Positions 1 through 10,464 are shown, counted from the stretch's first letter. The stretch: 64,000 nucleotides of DNA from Phytopseudomonas daroniae (GCF_004327285.1 NZ_QJUI01000003.1:1-64000); one strand, 5' to 3'. The notes: generated from the sequence alone by a model not told the origin. Program-made: numbers and translations.

Positions 1-370
1 CCGGAAACAGGCTGCTTTGCTCGCGACCTTCGCCCTGGATATAGCCCATAAACGACAATGCCCCTATCAACCGATAGAGGCATTGTCTTCAACTCGCCTT
101 CAGACTGCTAGGTTTTCACACAGTCTGCACTGGCTCCGTTTTTTTATGCCCGCAGAGTGGGCGAGCGCTCTTTAGGCGGCAGCATCATTGGCCGGTGTGG
201 CTCGGCAGTGACCCTAGCTGTTCAACCGCTGCACTTTCGGATAAAAATCTGCATCAGGCGAACCGGTGCCACCAAGCTGGCATATTCCCGGCAAGAGCGA
301 AAACAGCTCCCGCCCGTATCGTGCTGTCCTGTTTTGTCTGCCCCATCCATCTGCGTAGGCATGACTTCCA
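1..370. other. Non-coding left edge with one hairpin
   Basis: No convincing gene is seen before the chemotaxis-type gene at 371. The only clear structure is an inverted repeat at 54-87 (stem of about 15 bp with one mismatch, loop AACC), which could be a terminator for a gene left of the window, although the T-run after it is weak. The frame of the downstream gene is closed by a stop at 362-364, so that gene does not extend into this stretch. Confidence 0.5.
54..87. terminator. Hairpin, possible terminator of an upstream gene
   Basis: GACAATGCCCCTATC is followed by the loop AACC and GATAGAGGCATTGTC, a near-perfect stem with one mismatch. It is followed only by a short T-poor tail, so intrinsic termination is plausible but not certain. 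Confidence 0.4.
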
Positions 371-1426
371 ATGATAGAACCGGAACGGATAGTGGCGTTG
401 TCACACGACGTTGAAGTACTGGCGGGGCGCGGTATCAACGACATCCAGAAAATCACCCAGCAGACCCGCCTGCTGGCGATCAACGCCTTGATCGAGGCGG
501 CGCATGCGGGCGAGGCGGGGCGCGGCTTCGCGGTCGTGGCCGAGGAAGTGAAGGCCATCTCCGAGCGTATCACCGGGATCGCTGCGAGCCTCACCCGCGA
601 TCTGCAGAGTGCCGTCAGCGAGCTGTCCGAGCTCGGCCGGGGCATGTGCTTCGATGTTCGTGGCCAGCGCCTGGCCGACCTTTCGCTGAACATGATCGAG
701 ATCATCGACCGCAACCTCTACGAACGCTCCTGCGACGTACGCTGGTGGGCGACGGACGCTTCCCTGGTCGAAGCGCTGTGCCTGCGCACAGCCGAAGCAT
801 GCGCCCATGCGAGCCAGCGCCTTGGCGTTATCCTGAGCGCCTATACGGTCTATCTCGACATCTGGCTCACCGACACCGAAGGGACGATCATCGCCTCGGG
901 TCGCCCGGACACCTACCGCCGGGTACCGGGCGCGGATGTCTCGCAGGCCGACTGGTTCCAGGCGGCCATGCGCCATCGCGACGGAGATCAGTACCATGCC
1001 GGTGCCGTACAGCAGGAACCGCTGCTGGAGAACGCCCGTAGCTGCATATTCAGCGCTGCCGTGTTCGGGGGCGCGCAGGGGGGCGAGCGCATCGGCACTA
1101 TAGGTATTCTGTTCGACTGGCAGAACCAGGCGCGTTCCGTCATCGACGGTGTCCGCTTGAGCGACGAAGAGCGCGCCCGCAGCCAACTGATGCTGGTGGA
1201 TGCCCAGCACCGCCTCATCGCCAGCTCGGATCCGAAAGCGCAGCTGGGCACGTCGATCGCCTTGCAACTGCGCCAGGATCAGAAGACTGGCTACTGCTCG
1301 CTGAACGATCACACCATTCAGGCCTATTCCTTGACGCCCGGCTTCGAAACCTACGCCGGTCTGGGCTGGTATGGCGTGATCGAGCAGCGCTTGCCAAATC
1401 AGGAGCCTGGGGCGCCGGGCATATGA
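371..1426 (+). CDS. Soluble methyl-accepting chemotaxis-type signalling protein with C-terminal cache-like sensor
   Basis: 351 aa. Residues about 20-65 carry the MCP signalling-tip hairpin ([20 protein letters not shown] followed by EEVKAIS), the part that contacts CheA/CheW. A helical linker follows, with a conserved-looking stretch around [12 protein letters not shown]. Residues about 140-345 resemble a PAS/cache-type sensor ([33 protein letters not shown]). There is no hydrophobic segment, so the protein should be cytoplasmic. The order is the reverse of a classical transducer: signalling tip first, sensor last. Start: ATG at 371; the frame is closed just upstream. No partner chemotaxis genes are adjacent. 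The ligand is unknown. The MCP tip is certain; the sensor-domain label is inference from sequence pattern. Confidence 0.8.
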   Translation: MIEPERIVALSHDVEVLAGRGINDIQKITQQTRLLAINALIEAAHAGEAGRGFAVVAEEVKAISERITGIAASLTRDLQSAVSELSELGRGMCFDVRGQRLADLSLNMIEIIDRNLYERSCDVRWWATDASLVEALCLRTAEACAHASQRLGVILSAYTVYLDIWLTDTEGTIIASGRPDTYRRVPGADVSQADWFQAAMRHRDGDQYHAGAVQQEPLLENARSCIFSAAVFGGAQGGERIGTIGILFDWQNQARSVIDGVRLSDEERARSQLMLVDAQHRLIASSDPKAQLGTSIALQLRQDQKTGYCSLNDHTIQAYSLTPGFETYAGLGWYGVIEQRLPNQEPGAPGI

Positions 1427-1593
1427 TTCTGGCGTGGTCGGGTTGGGCAGGTGCGGGGTAACGAGTGCGCCTTTTTGGGGTTCTTGTGTTCTTTATTCGT
1501 GCATTATTGATCAGGTATTTATGGGATTCTTGGCGATTAATTTATAGTTAGGCACCAAAAAGTTTCATCTAAGCGTCATTTTGCTCTTTTTAA

Positions 1594-2997
<1,404 letters not shown>

Positions 2998-3005
2998 GGC
3001 ATCAC

Positions 3006-3030
3006 GCGCAGCAGGGCAATCCTGCTGCGC
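3006..3030 (+). terminator. Hairpin after gdhA
   Basis: GCGCAGCAGG and CCTGCTGCGC form a perfect 10-bp stem with loop GCAAT, 9 nt after the gdhA stop. The following tract (TACCTGATTTTCTGG) is only moderately T-rich. Confidence 0.6.
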
Positions 3031-3148
3031 TACCTGATTTTCTGGCCAGGCCGGGCGGCCATCGCCCTGATTGAACTAGTGTAGCGTCACACATCAAATG
3101 TCGTATCCGATCGATTGGGCTGAGTGGTCACTCAAAGGCGATAGCGGA

Positions 3149-3240
3149 CGTAGGGTGGATGACGCTCTTTTCATCCACCATTGCGATCACAGAGCGGTGG
3201 ACGGGTCGGGCCGCGTAGGTGAAGCGTCGTCCACCCTACG
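3149..3240. repeat. Intergenic GTAGGGTGGATGACGC-type repeat, 92 bp
   Basis: The unit starts CGTAGGGTGGATGACGC and ends GCGTCGTCCACCCTACG, so its ends are inverted. Nearly the same 92-bp unit occurs in reverse orientation at 37620-37711, and shorter versions lie at 9331-9362 and 10340-10464. Such dispersed palindromic units are common in Pseudomonas intergenic DNA. The rest of 2998-3485 (488 nt) shows no gene. Confidence 0.8.
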
Positions 3241-3485
3241 ACAGGCCGCTACCGCCACATAGCTGCCATCCCACGTTACGGGTCACATCGACCACCCTAG
3301 CAGCCAAACACATCCCTTTGCATCGAACGGAACGGCCGCTCGCTGTGCGCTCTGGTTGGCAACAAACACTCAACCATCTGCCGCTGTCACGACTCTTACA
3401 CACAAGAGGATGAAAATGCCTCCCCGTTGCGGCAACAGGATGTCGTCGCGGGTCAGAACAAAGCCGGTTTAACGAGAGTCGTGTA

Positions 3486-3950
3486 ATGAAATCGATCCCT
3501 GGAATGCTCGAAGGCGCAATGGCCGTCCGCTTCTATCAGAGTGTGAGTGGCCCGTTTCCCATCGAAGTCGGCGCCGCAGTGCCTGGCTCCAGCATGTCCG
3601 CCATCATCAAGCCGACTGCCGGTGTGGCGGTGCTCGACCCCATGAGTGAAGAAGATCTCGGGCTCTCGCTGCTCGAAGCTGAAGCCACCGGTCTGGTACC
3701 GGAAAAGGTCTGTGATCAGCTCAATGCCTTTCTCGGTGGCCGTCGTGTCAATTGCACCAGCAGTGCCGAGGTCGAGGCGATCGGTCATCTGTTCCAGGCC
3801 TGCGCTATCGAGCCGGAGTTCGACCTGGCGACGCTGGATGCTGCCGCCCTGTACCTGCCCAAGGCGTTGCCGGTCGATCAGTACCCGGAAACCATCGCCC
3901 GGGATCTCTTCATCCTGGCCAAGCCTTGTGAGCCACGTCGCCTCCGCTGA
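3486..3950 (+). CDS. Unrecognised protein, resembles a degenerate DEDDh-type exonuclease fold
   Basis: 154 aa, soluble, no signal peptide. I do not recognise a named family with certainty. The pattern PFPIEVGAAVPGSSMSAIIK near residues 23-42, then P (K)PTAG and, about 50 residues on, LNAFLGGRRVNCTSSAEVEAI, runs parallel to small DEDDh 3'-5' exonucleases (SYPIEVGW...LIRP...H.I...L..LLxGR.V.SDAPxFD). The first catalytic D-x-E pair (here RFYQSV) and the later acidic residues are absent, so if the relationship is real the protein is probably catalytically dead. Start ATG 3486 has a weak ribosome-binding site (GAGAG). It stands alone between gdhA and the Fur-box region. Confidence 0.6.
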   Translation: MKSIPGMLEGAMAVRFYQSVSGPFPIEVGAAVPGSSMSAIIKPTAGVAVLDPMSEEDLGLSLLEAEATGLVPEKVCDQLNAFLGGRRVNCTSSAEVEAIGHLFQACAIEPEFDLATLDAAALYLPKALPVDQYPETIARDLFILAKPCEPRRLR

Positions 3951-4016
3951 GTAATGCAGCCGCTTCGCCATCAACGTCGCATCAAGCCTTTACATAGGTA
4001 AAGATGCGAATATATG

Positions 4017-4044
4017 TTGCATGATAATTGTTATTGAATAGACT
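4017..4044 (+). promoter_or_regulatory. Candidate promoter with Fur box
   Basis: TGATAATTGTTATTG at 4022-4036 fits the 7-1-7 Fur consensus (TGATAAT, N, ATTATCA) at 11 of 14 positions. It lies between a possible -35 TTGCAT (4017-4022) and -10 TAGACT (4039-4044; 16-bp spacer). This suggests iron repression of the transcript leading toward the PiuB-like gene. The match is by eye. Confidence 0.5.
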
Positions 4045-4106
4045 CGCCTTTTTTATGGCCCAGCGTGATCCGAGGCCTATCAGCTGATGGCTCAGCCCCG
4101 CCCATG

Positions 4107-4126
4107 CCCCGCGCTGGCGGGGTTTT
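4107..4126 (+). terminator. Rho-independent terminator between the Fur box and the PiuB-like gene
   Basis: CCCCGC, loop GCTG, GCGGGG, then TTTTG. It lies about 60 nt before the GTG start at 4187 and about 70 nt after the Fur box. It may end the gene at 3486-3950, or end a short iron-regulated RNA or attenuated leader starting near 4051. Confidence 0.65.
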
Positions 4127-4186
4127 GTGTGTCCAGAGAGTGAGTTTCGCCACCTGAACACCAACTGATTCCCTCGATCGCGGCGC

Positions 4187-6730
4187 GTGTTTTCAGAGTC
4201 GATTCCGGTGTTCAAGAAAATCCTCTTCCAGTTGCATTGGTTGCTCGGCATCAGTGCCGGCCTGGTGCTTGCCCTGATGGGCGTGACCGGCGCGCTGTAC
4301 AGCTTTCAGGAGGAAATCCTGCTGGCGATAAACCCGCAGATGGCGGTGACGGCGCAGCCGGGGTCGGTGCTCGAACCGGGGGAGATGATCGAGCGTTTGC
4401 AGGCCCAGGGCGTCAGTGTCTCCGGCCTCTACGTGGATACCGAAGGCGGTCAGCCAGCGCGGGTTTTCCTGACGCCACCGCCGGGAGAGCGACGCGGCGG
4501 CGTGCGCTTCGTCGATCCTTATACCGCCGAATCGCTGGGCGAGCCGCGCGGCGTGGCGTTCTTCGGCCTGATGCTGCAACTGCATCGTTTCCTCGCCATG
4601 GGCCAGACCGGCCGGCAGATCACCGGCGCCTGCACCATTGCCCTGGTGTTCTTCTGCCTGTCCGGGCTTTACCTGCGCTGGCCGAGGCGGGCGTTGAGCT
4701 GGCGTGCCTGGCTGACGTTCGACTGGGCCAAGAAGGGCCGCGCTTTCAATTGGGATCTGCATGCCGTGGTCGGCACCTGGTGCCTGCCGGTGTACCTGTG
4801 TGCGGCGCTGACGGGCTTGTATTGGTCTTACGACTGGTACCGCAGCGGCCTGGAAACCCTGCTCAGCGATACGCCGCGGGTAGCAGGCGAGGAGCGCGGG
4901 CGACGTGGGCCGCCTGCGACTGGCCAGCCGATGCCCGAGGTGGATTATGCCAATCTCTGGCAGGGCATCCGCCAAACCGCTGGCGACAATCTGGGTGTCT
5001 ACAGCCTGCAACTGCCCAATGCAGTCGGCCAGCCGGCGCGGGTGTCCTTCAGGCTGCGCGATGCCGAGCACACTCGCGCCTTCAATCAGATGCAGCTCGA
5101 CCCGCTGACTGGTGAAACCAGACAGGTGGAGCGTTACGCCGACAAGTCGTTCAAGGCGCAGCTGCTGGCCAGCGTTTACGCCCTGCATACCGGCGAGTAT
5201 TTCGGCATGACCGGGCGGGTGTTGGTAATGGCTGCCAGCCTGCTGATGCCATTGTTCTTCATCACCGGCTGGCTGCTGTATCTGGATCGCCGCCGCAAGA
5301 AGCGTGCGGCGCTGGCGGCGCGGCAGGCGCTCGGTGGTAGCGAGGGCGGTGAGTCCTGGTTGGTCGGGTTCGCCAGCCAGAGCGGCTTCGCCGAGCAACT
5401 GGCCTGGCAGACTGCGGGCCAATTGCAGGCCGCGGGTATGACGGTAGAGGTGCAGCCGCTGGCGCGGATCGATACCGCCAAGCTGAGCGTCACGCCCCGC
5501 GCGTTGCTGGTTCTCAGTACCTTCGGTGATGGCGAGGCGCCGGACAGCGCCCGCGGTGTCGAGCGCCAGTGGCTCGCTGCAACACTGAAACTGCCAGGCC
5601 TGCGCTATGCGGTTCTGGCCCTTGGCGATCGTCAGTACAGCCAATTCTGCGGTTTCGCCCGGCGCCTCGATGACTGGCTGACCAGTCGTGGTGCCTCGCG
5701 TCTTGGCGAGCGTATCGAGGTCGACGGCGATGATGAAGAGGCGCTGCTCGATTGGCAGCGGCAACTGGCGGAACTGACCGGCGTGCAGCCGCTTCCCGTG
5801 CAGCAGGTGCCGTTCGGTGGCTGGGTGTTGCGTGAGCGTCAGTGCCTGAATCCTCACGGGCAGGGGCAGAGCACCTGGCTGATCGGCTTGCTGCCGCCCG
5901 CCGATGCTTCATGGGAAGCGGGCGATATCCTGGAAATTCTGCCGCGCAACAGCGAGGCGCAGGTTCATCGCTGGTTGCACGACCATGGGATGCAGGCGCT
6001 GGCGTCTGCCGCCGTCGACCCTTTGGGTCATGCGCTATGCGAGGCCCTGACCGCACGCCAGTTGCCGTACAGCGCCAGCCATCTGGTCGGCCTGCATGCC
6101 CAGGCGCTGCTGGATGCATTGGTGCCGCTGCCGAGCCGCGAGTACTCCATCGCCTCGCTGCCCGCCGATGGCAGGCTGGAACTGATCGTGCGCCAGCAAC
6201 ACCTGGCCAACGGTGAGCTGGGCACGGGTTCCGGTTGGTTGACCGAGCACCTGCCCGTTGGCGGGCAACTGCTGGCGCGGGTACGGCGCAACAGCGGTTT
6301 TCATGCGCCGACGGATGATCGACCAATGATCCTGATCGGCAATGGCACGGGGTTGGCCGGCCTGCGCAGCCTGCTCAAGGCGCGCATCGCGGCCGGTCAT
6401 TCACGCAACTGGCTGCTGTTCGGCGAGCGCAGCGCCGAGCACGATTTCTACTGCCGCGAGGAGCTGCAAGGCTGGTCGAGCGGCGGCCAACTGCAGCGCC
6501 TGGATCTGGCCTTCTCGCGGGATCAGGCGCAGCGCATCTACGTGCAGGATCGCCTGCGTGAAGCCGCCGACGAACTACGTGCCTGGATGCAGGACGGCGC
6601 AGCCATCTATGTGTGCGGCAGTTTGCAAGGCATGGCGGGCGGCGTGGATCGCGCTCTGCGTGAGGTGCTGGGCGACGCCGCTGTCGACGAGTTGCTCGAG
6701 CAGGGGCGTTATCGACGGGATGTTTACTGA
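4187..6730 (+). CDS. piuB: PepSY transmembrane domain fused to flavodoxin/FAD-NADPH reductase (PiuB-like)
   Basis: 847 aa from GTG 4187. The N-terminal about 400 residues form a PepSY-associated membrane module (transmembrane segments near residues 10-35, 135-160, 190-215 and 350-375). Residues about 395-530 are a flavodoxin-like domain (VGFASQSGFAEQLAWQTAGQ; LSTFGDGEAPDSA; LALGDRQYSQFC). The C-terminal 300 residues are a sulfite-reductase-type FAD/NADPH module (SREYSIAS; LIGNGTGLAGLRSLL; a late AAIYVCGSLQGMA). The protein likely moves electrons from cytoplasmic NADPH through flavins to the membrane, and relatives are tied to ferric-siderophore reduction. The upstream Fur box supports an iron role. 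The piuB name rests on resemblance to P. aeruginosa PA4513; the piuA receptor is not in the window. Confidence 0.85.
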   Translation: MFSESIPVFKKILFQLHWLLGISAGLVLALMGVTGALYSFQEEILLAINPQMAVTAQPGSVLEPGEMIERLQAQGVSVSGLYVDTEGGQPARVFLTPPPGERRGGVRFVDPYTAESLGEPRGVAFFGLMLQLHRFLAMGQTGRQITGACTIALVFFCLSGLYLRWPRRALSWRAWLTFDWAKKGRAFNWDLHAVVGTWCLPVYLCAALTGLYWSYDWYRSGLETLLSDTPRVAGEERGRRGPPATGQPMPEVDYANLWQGIRQTAGDNLGVYSLQLPNAVGQPARVSFRLRDAEHTRAFNQMQLDPLTGETRQVERYADKSFKAQLLASVYALHTGEYFGMTGRVLVMAASLLMPLFFITGWLLYLDRRRKKRAALAARQALGGSEGGESWLVGFASQSGFAEQLAWQTAGQLQAAGMTVEVQPLARIDTAKLSVTPRALLVLSTFGDGEAPDSARGVERQWLAATLKLPGLRYAVLALGDRQYSQFCGFARRLDDWLTSRGASRLGERIEVDGDDEEALLDWQRQLAELTGVQPLPVQQVPFGGWVLRERQCLNPHGQGQSTWLIGLLPPADASWEAGDILEILPRNSEAQVHRWLHDHGMQALASAAVDPLGHALCEALTARQLPYSASHLVGLHAQALLDALVPLPSREYSIASLPADGRLELIVRQQHLANGELGTGSGWLTEHLPVGGQLLARVRRNSGFHAPTDDRPMILIGNGTGLAGLRSLLKARIAAGHSRNWLLFGERSAEHDFYCREELQGWSSGGQLQRLDLAFSRDQAQRIYVQDRLREAADELRAWMQDGAAIYVCGSLQGMAGGVDRALREVLGDAAVDELLEQGRYRRDVY

Positions 6731-6733
6731 CCG

Positions 6734-6764
6734 CTGGGTGAGTGACAAGGCGTCATTCACCCAG
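6734..6764. terminator. Hairpin between convergent genes
   Basis: CTGGGTGAGTGAC and GTCATTCACCCAG form a stem with one mismatch and loop AAGGC, in the 51-nt gap between the stop of the PiuB-like gene and the stop of the VOC gene. It is a plausible bidirectional terminator, though without a strong T-run. Confidence 0.5.
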
Positions 6765-6781
6765 TTGTGGGAGTCAGTCGT

Positions 6782-7195
6782 TCAATTTTCCGGCAGGCTA
6801 TGGTTGATCATCCAGGAAACACCGAAGCGGTCGGTGAGCATGCCGAAACGTTTGGCCCAGAAGGTTTCCGCCAGTGGCATCTGGATGCTACCGCCTTCCG
6901 CCAGCGCGCCAAACAGGCGTTCCGCTTCGTCGATGCTGTCGATGTTGAGGCTGATGGAAAAGCCTTGGAAGCCATCGCCAGGATGCGTCGGTAGCGAGTC
7001 GGAGCCCATCAGTTGTTGCTCACCCACCTGCAGGCAGACGTGCATGATCCGCTGGTGGAACTCGGCCGGCACCTCGTCGCGCGCCGGGCTCTCGCCGAAG
7101 CGAAACAGGCTGAGCTGGGCGCCGAGCACCTCGGCATAACGGCTGAAGGCAGCTTCGCAGTCGCCGTCGAAGATCAGGTAGCTATTGATGCGCAT
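6782..7195 (-). CDS. VOC-superfamily (PhnB/YjdN-like) protein
   Basis: 137 aa. It reads as a vicinal-oxygen-chelate fold of the PhnB/YjdN kind: INSYLIFDGDCEAAFSRYAE at the start (one beta-alpha-beta unit), FQGFSISLNIDSIDEAERLF in the middle and WAKRFGMLTDRFGVSWMINH at the end, a typical family finish. Members are often annotated as glyoxalase-like or 3-demethylubiquinone methyltransferase-like, but most have no proven substrate, so I give only the fold. It is convergent with the PiuB-like gene and monocistronic. The function is unknown. Confidence 0.85.
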   Translation of the reverse strand: MRINSYLIFDGDCEAAFSRYAEVLGAQLSLFRFGESPARDEVPAEFHQRIMHVCLQVGEQQLMGSDSLPTHPGDGFQGFSISLNIDSIDEAERLFGALAEGGSIQMPLAETFWAKRFGMLTDRFGVSWMINHSLPEN

Positions 7196-7353
7196 CGTCG
7201 CTGTTCCGTGTGTAGGGTGGCTATGAAGTCATAGACCAGATCCGTCACGCGAGCCGCTGCAGGCGACGAAGCGCAGTGGGCCGTAATGCTTGTCTCATTG
7301 CTCTGCCAATGGCGTCTTTACAGCGCCTGGCATTTGTAACTTGCTCCCCGTTT

Positions 7354-8325
7354 CTAGTTGATCTGTTCCGCATGATGGCAGGCAACCTGACGGCCATCGA
7401 GCGGACGTAGCAGGGGAAGCTCTTCCTGGCAGCGTTCGGTGGCGTAAGGGCATCGTTTGTGGAAGGCGCAGCCTGAGGGCGGATTCAGCGGGTTGGGCAG
7501 TTCGCCGACGATCTTGATCTTGGGTTTGGCCGGATCGGGGTGGATGGTCGGCGTGGCCGACAGCAGCGCCTTGGTGTACGGGTGCAGCGGGCGTTCGTAG
7601 ATACGCTCGCTGGGGCCGATTTCCGCCGGGCGGCCGAGGTACATCACCAGCACGTCGTCCGCTACATGGCGAACCACCGAGAGGTTGTGGGAGATGAACA
7701 CGTAGCCGGTCTTGAACTCTTCCTGCAGATCCATGAACAGGTTGAGCACCTGGGCCTGGATCGACACGTCCAGCGCCGAGGTTGGCTCATCGGCCACCAG
7801 CACCTTGGGCGTGAGCATCATGGCGCGCGCCAGGGCGATGCGCTGGCGCTGGCCACCGGAGAACATGTGCGGGTAGCGTTGGTAATGCTCGGGGCGCAGG
7901 CCGACCTGGCTCATCATCGCCTGCACCTTCTCGCGGCGTTCGGCGCGGGAAAGACGGGTGTTGATCTGCAGCGGTTCGGCCAGTTGGTCGCCGATCTTCT
8001 GCCGTGGGTTGAGCGAGGCGTAGGGGTTCTGGAACACCATCTGCACGTCTCGGCGCAGTTGCTTGCGGGTCTGCCGGCTGGCGCCGGCGACTTCCTGGCC
8101 GGCGATCTGCAGCGAGCCCGAGGAGGGCTCTTCGATCAGTGTCAGGGCGCGGGCCAGGGTGGATTTGCCGCAGCCGGATTCACCGACCACGGCCAGGGTC
8201 TTGCCGGCTTCCAGTTCGAAGGACACGCCATTGAGCGCCTGCACCGTGGCGCTGGGTTTGAAAAGCCCCTGGGACACGGAGTAGTGGCGCGTCAGTTGGC
8301 GTGCGGTCAGGACGGTCGTCATCAC
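7354..8325 (-). CDS. dppF: Dipeptide ABC transporter ATP-binding protein DppF
   Basis: 323 aa cytoplasmic ATPase, the second nucleotide-binding subunit of the DppBCDF importer. It has Walker [10 protein letters not shown], signature [15 protein letters not shown], Walker [14 protein letters not shown], and the C-terminal oligopeptide/dipeptide-transporter extension with a Cys pattern ([21 protein letters not shown]) typical of this family. Its start overlaps the dppD stop by 4 nt (ATGA), so the two are translationally coupled. It is the last gene of the minus-strand dppABCDF operon. Confidence 0.95.
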   Translation of the reverse strand: MMTTVLTARQLTRHYSVSQGLFKPSATVQALNGVSFELEAGKTLAVVGESGCGKSTLARALTLIEEPSSGSLQIAGQEVAGASRQTRKQLRRDVQMVFQNPYASLNPRQKIGDQLAEPLQINTRLSRAERREKVQAMMSQVGLRPEHYQRYPHMFSGGQRQRIALARAMMLTPKVLVADEPTSALDVSIQAQVLNLFMDLQEEFKTGYVFISHNLSVVRHVADDVLVMYLGRPAEIGPSERIYERPLHPYTKALLSATPTIHPDPAKPKIKIVGELPNPLNPPSGCAFHKRCPYATERCQEELPLLRPLDGRQVACHHAEQIN

Positions 8326-9296
8326 GCCACCTCGGCATTCAGATTGAGCGGAAAATAGCAGCGCACGGCACCGCGCTCGTGGGGTTCCAGAGCCGGGCGG
8401 CGTTCACGGCAGCTCGGCTGCACGTACGGGCAGCGCGGCGACAGCAGGCAACCGATGGGACGGTCGTAGCGCCCTGGTACGATGCCGGGCAGGGTCGACA
8501 GGCGGGTGGCGCCCAGGCTGTGTTCGGGGATCGCCTTGATCAGCGCTTCGGTGTACGGGTGAGTTGGCGCATCGAACAGTGCCGGCACCTGGCCCAGTTC
8601 CACGGCCTGGCCGGCGTACATCACGCAGACGCGGTTGGCGGTTTCGGCGACCACGGCCAGGTCGTGGGTGATCAGCACCAGGCCCATGTTCTGCTCGCGT
8701 TGCAGGTCGAGCAGCAGCTCCATGATCTGCGCCTGGATGGTCACGTCCAGGGCGGTGGTCGGTTCGTCGGCGATCAGCAGTTTGGGCTCGGCAGCAATCG
8801 CCATGGCGATCGCCACCCGCTGGCTCATGCCACCGGACAGCTGGTGCGGGTAGGCCTCGAGGCGGCTGGCCGCGCCGGGGATCTCCACCCGCTCGAGCAG
8901 TTGCAGGGCGCGCTGCCGTGCCGCCTTGCCCTTGAGGCCAAGGTGCTGGCGCAGCACTTCCTCGATCTGGAAACCGACGGTAAAGCTGGGGTTCAGGGCT
9001 GTCATCGGATCCTGGAAGATCATCGACAGATCCTTGCCGACGATATGCCGACGTTGCCGACCCTTGAGTTTGAGCATGTCGGTGCCATCGAAGATCAGGC
9101 GGTCGGCGCGGACGATGCCAGGGGCGTCGATCAGGCCCATCAGCGCCATCATGGTTACCGATTTGCCGGAGCCGGATTCGCCGACGATGGCCAGCACTTC
9201 ACCCTTGTCGACGCTCAGGTCGAGGCCATCGACCACCGGCACGGCGTTGGCGTCGCCGAAGCGTACGCTGAGGTTACTGATTTCCAGCAGGCTCAT
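8322..9296 (-). CDS. dppD: Dipeptide ABC transporter ATP-binding protein DppD
   Basis: 324 aa ATPase partner of DppF. Walker A is GESGSGKSV, the signature is [15 protein letters not shown], Walker B is [13 protein letters not shown], and the C-terminal [15 protein letters not shown] motif is that of peptide/nickel importers. It powers uptake through DppB/DppC. It lies 94 nt after dppC, a gap filled by a GTAGGGTGGATGACGC-type repeat (9331-9362). Confidence 0.95.
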   Translation of the reverse strand: MSLLEISNLSVRFGDANAVPVVDGLDLSVDKGEVLAIVGESGSGKSVTMMALMGLIDAPGIVRADRLIFDGTDMLKLKGRQRRHIVGKDLSMIFQDPMTALNPSFTVGFQIEEVLRQHLGLKGKAARQRALQLLERVEIPGAASRLEAYPHQLSGGMSQRVAIAMAIAAEPKLLIADEPTTALDVTIQAQIMELLLDLQREQNMGLVLITHDLAVVAETANRVCVMYAGQAVELGQVPALFDAPTHPYTEALIKAIPEHSLGATRLSTLPGIVPGRYDRPIGCLLSPRCPYVQPSCRERRPALEPHERGAVRCYFPLNLNAEVA

Positions 9297-9330
9297 CGGG
9301 TGGCCTCCGTCTTATAGCGAGGTGTGGCCA

Positions 9331-9362
9331 TGGTGGATGAAAAGAGCGTCATCCACCCTACG
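9331..9362. repeat. Intergenic repeat inside the dpp operon (dppC-dppD gap)
   Basis: TGGTGGATGAAAAGAGCGTC followed by ATCCACCCTACG: one half-unit of the GTAGGGTGGATGACGC-type repeat also found at 3149, 10340 and 37620. It can fold on itself (GTGGATGA pairing with TCATCCAC). Confidence 0.75.
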
Positions 9363-9390
9363 GTTGGGAGGTTATTCATGATCGGCCTCC

Positions 9391-10296
9391 TCAGATCGCG
9401 TTCTTGAGCTTCGGATCCAGCGCATCGCGCAGGCCGTCGCCCATCAGGTTGATCGCCAGTACGCTGAGCAGGATCGCCAGCCCCGGCAGGGTCACCACCC
9501 ACCAGGCGCGCTCGATGTAGTCGCGCGCCGAGGCCAGCATGGTGCCCCATTCGGGGGTCGGCGGTTGCACACCAAGGCCGAGGAAGCCCAGGGCGGCAGC
9601 GTCGAGGATCGCCGAGGAAAAGCTCAGGGTCGCCTGCACGATCAGCGGCGCCATGCAGTTGGGCAGCACGGTGATGAACATCAGCCGCGGCAGGCTGGCA
9701 CCGGCCAGGCGTGCGGCGGTGACGTAGTCGCGATTCAGCTCGCCCATCACGGCAGCGCGGGTCAGGCGTACGTAGGAAGGCAGCGAGACGATGGCGATGG
9801 CGATCACGGTATTGATCAGGCCTGGGCCGAGGATGGCGACGATGGCCACGGCCAGCAGCAGCGAAGGCAGCGCCAGCATGATGTCCATCAGGCGCATGAT
9901 CGAAGGGCCCATCAGGCGCGGGAAGAAACCGGCCACCAGGCCCAGCAGCAAACCGGGAATCAGCGAGATGACCACCGAGGCCAGGCCGATCAGCAGCGAC
10001 AGGCGTGCACCGTGGATCAGTCGCGAAAGCAGGTCACGACCGACCTCGTCGGTACCCAGCAGGAACTGCCATTGTCCGCCTTCGAGCCATACCGGCGGCG
10101 TCAGCAGGGCATCGCGAAACTGCTCGCTGGGCGAGTAGGGCGCGATCCAGGGCGCGAACAGGGCGCAGAACACGATCAGGATCATGAAGCCGAGGCCGGC
10201 GACAGCGCCCTTGTTGTGGCTGAAGGCGCTCCAGAATTCCTTCAGCGGCGAAGGGTAGACCAGACTCTGGTCGAGGGGCGTGGTGGTCGAGGTCAT
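9391..10296 (-). CDS. dppC: Dipeptide ABC transporter permease DppC
   Basis: 301 aa inner-membrane permease with about six transmembrane helices. The N-terminal helix (AVAGLGFMILIVFCALFAPW) is followed by the conserved periplasmic segment and LLGTDEVGRDLLSRLIHGAR. The coupling (EAA) loop, DYVTAARLAGASLPRLMFITVLPN, contacts the ATPases. It pairs with DppB to form the channel. The gap to dppB is 211 nt and holds three repeat half-units. Confidence 0.95.
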   Translation of the reverse strand: MTSTTTPLDQSLVYPSPLKEFWSAFSHNKGAVAGLGFMILIVFCALFAPWIAPYSPSEQFRDALLTPPVWLEGGQWQFLLGTDEVGRDLLSRLIHGARLSLLIGLASVVISLIPGLLLGLVAGFFPRLMGPSIMRLMDIMLALPSLLLAVAIVAILGPGLINTVIAIAIVSLPSYVRLTRAAVMGELNRDYVTAARLAGASLPRLMFITVLPNCMAPLIVQATLSFSSAILDAAALGFLGLGVQPPTPEWGTMLASARDYIERAWWVVTLPGLAILLSVLAINLMGDGLRDALDPKLKNAI

Positions 10297-10339
10297 GGAC
10301 GCGCTCCGATTTCTTGCCCTTCGCGATGGTAGTCACGGG

Positions 10340-10464
10340 GTAGGGTGGATGACGCTTCACCCATCCACCATTGCGGATTGCGGCTGGTGGATGAAAAGAG
10401 CCTCATCCCCCCTACGAACTGCGGTTTGTTCATGGTGGATGAAAGAAGCGTCATCCACCCTACG
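10340..10464. repeat. Cluster of GTAGGGTGGATGACGC-type repeats between dppB and dppC
   Basis: Three adjacent half-units in alternating orientation (GTAGGGTGGATGACGC at 10340; GGTGGATGAAAAGAGCCTCA near 10387; GGTGGATGAAAGAAGCGTCA near 10435). They form potential hairpins in the dpp mRNA between the two permease genes. Confidence 0.75.

Noticed and set aside
3149..3240. Insertion sequence
   Set aside because: Only a 92-bp palindromic repeat; no transposase or flanking duplication.
4045..4126. PrrF-type iron sRNA
   Set aside because: The Fur box and terminator layout is similar, but the sequence between does not resemble PrrF1/PrrF2 as I know them; kept only as a generic candidate.
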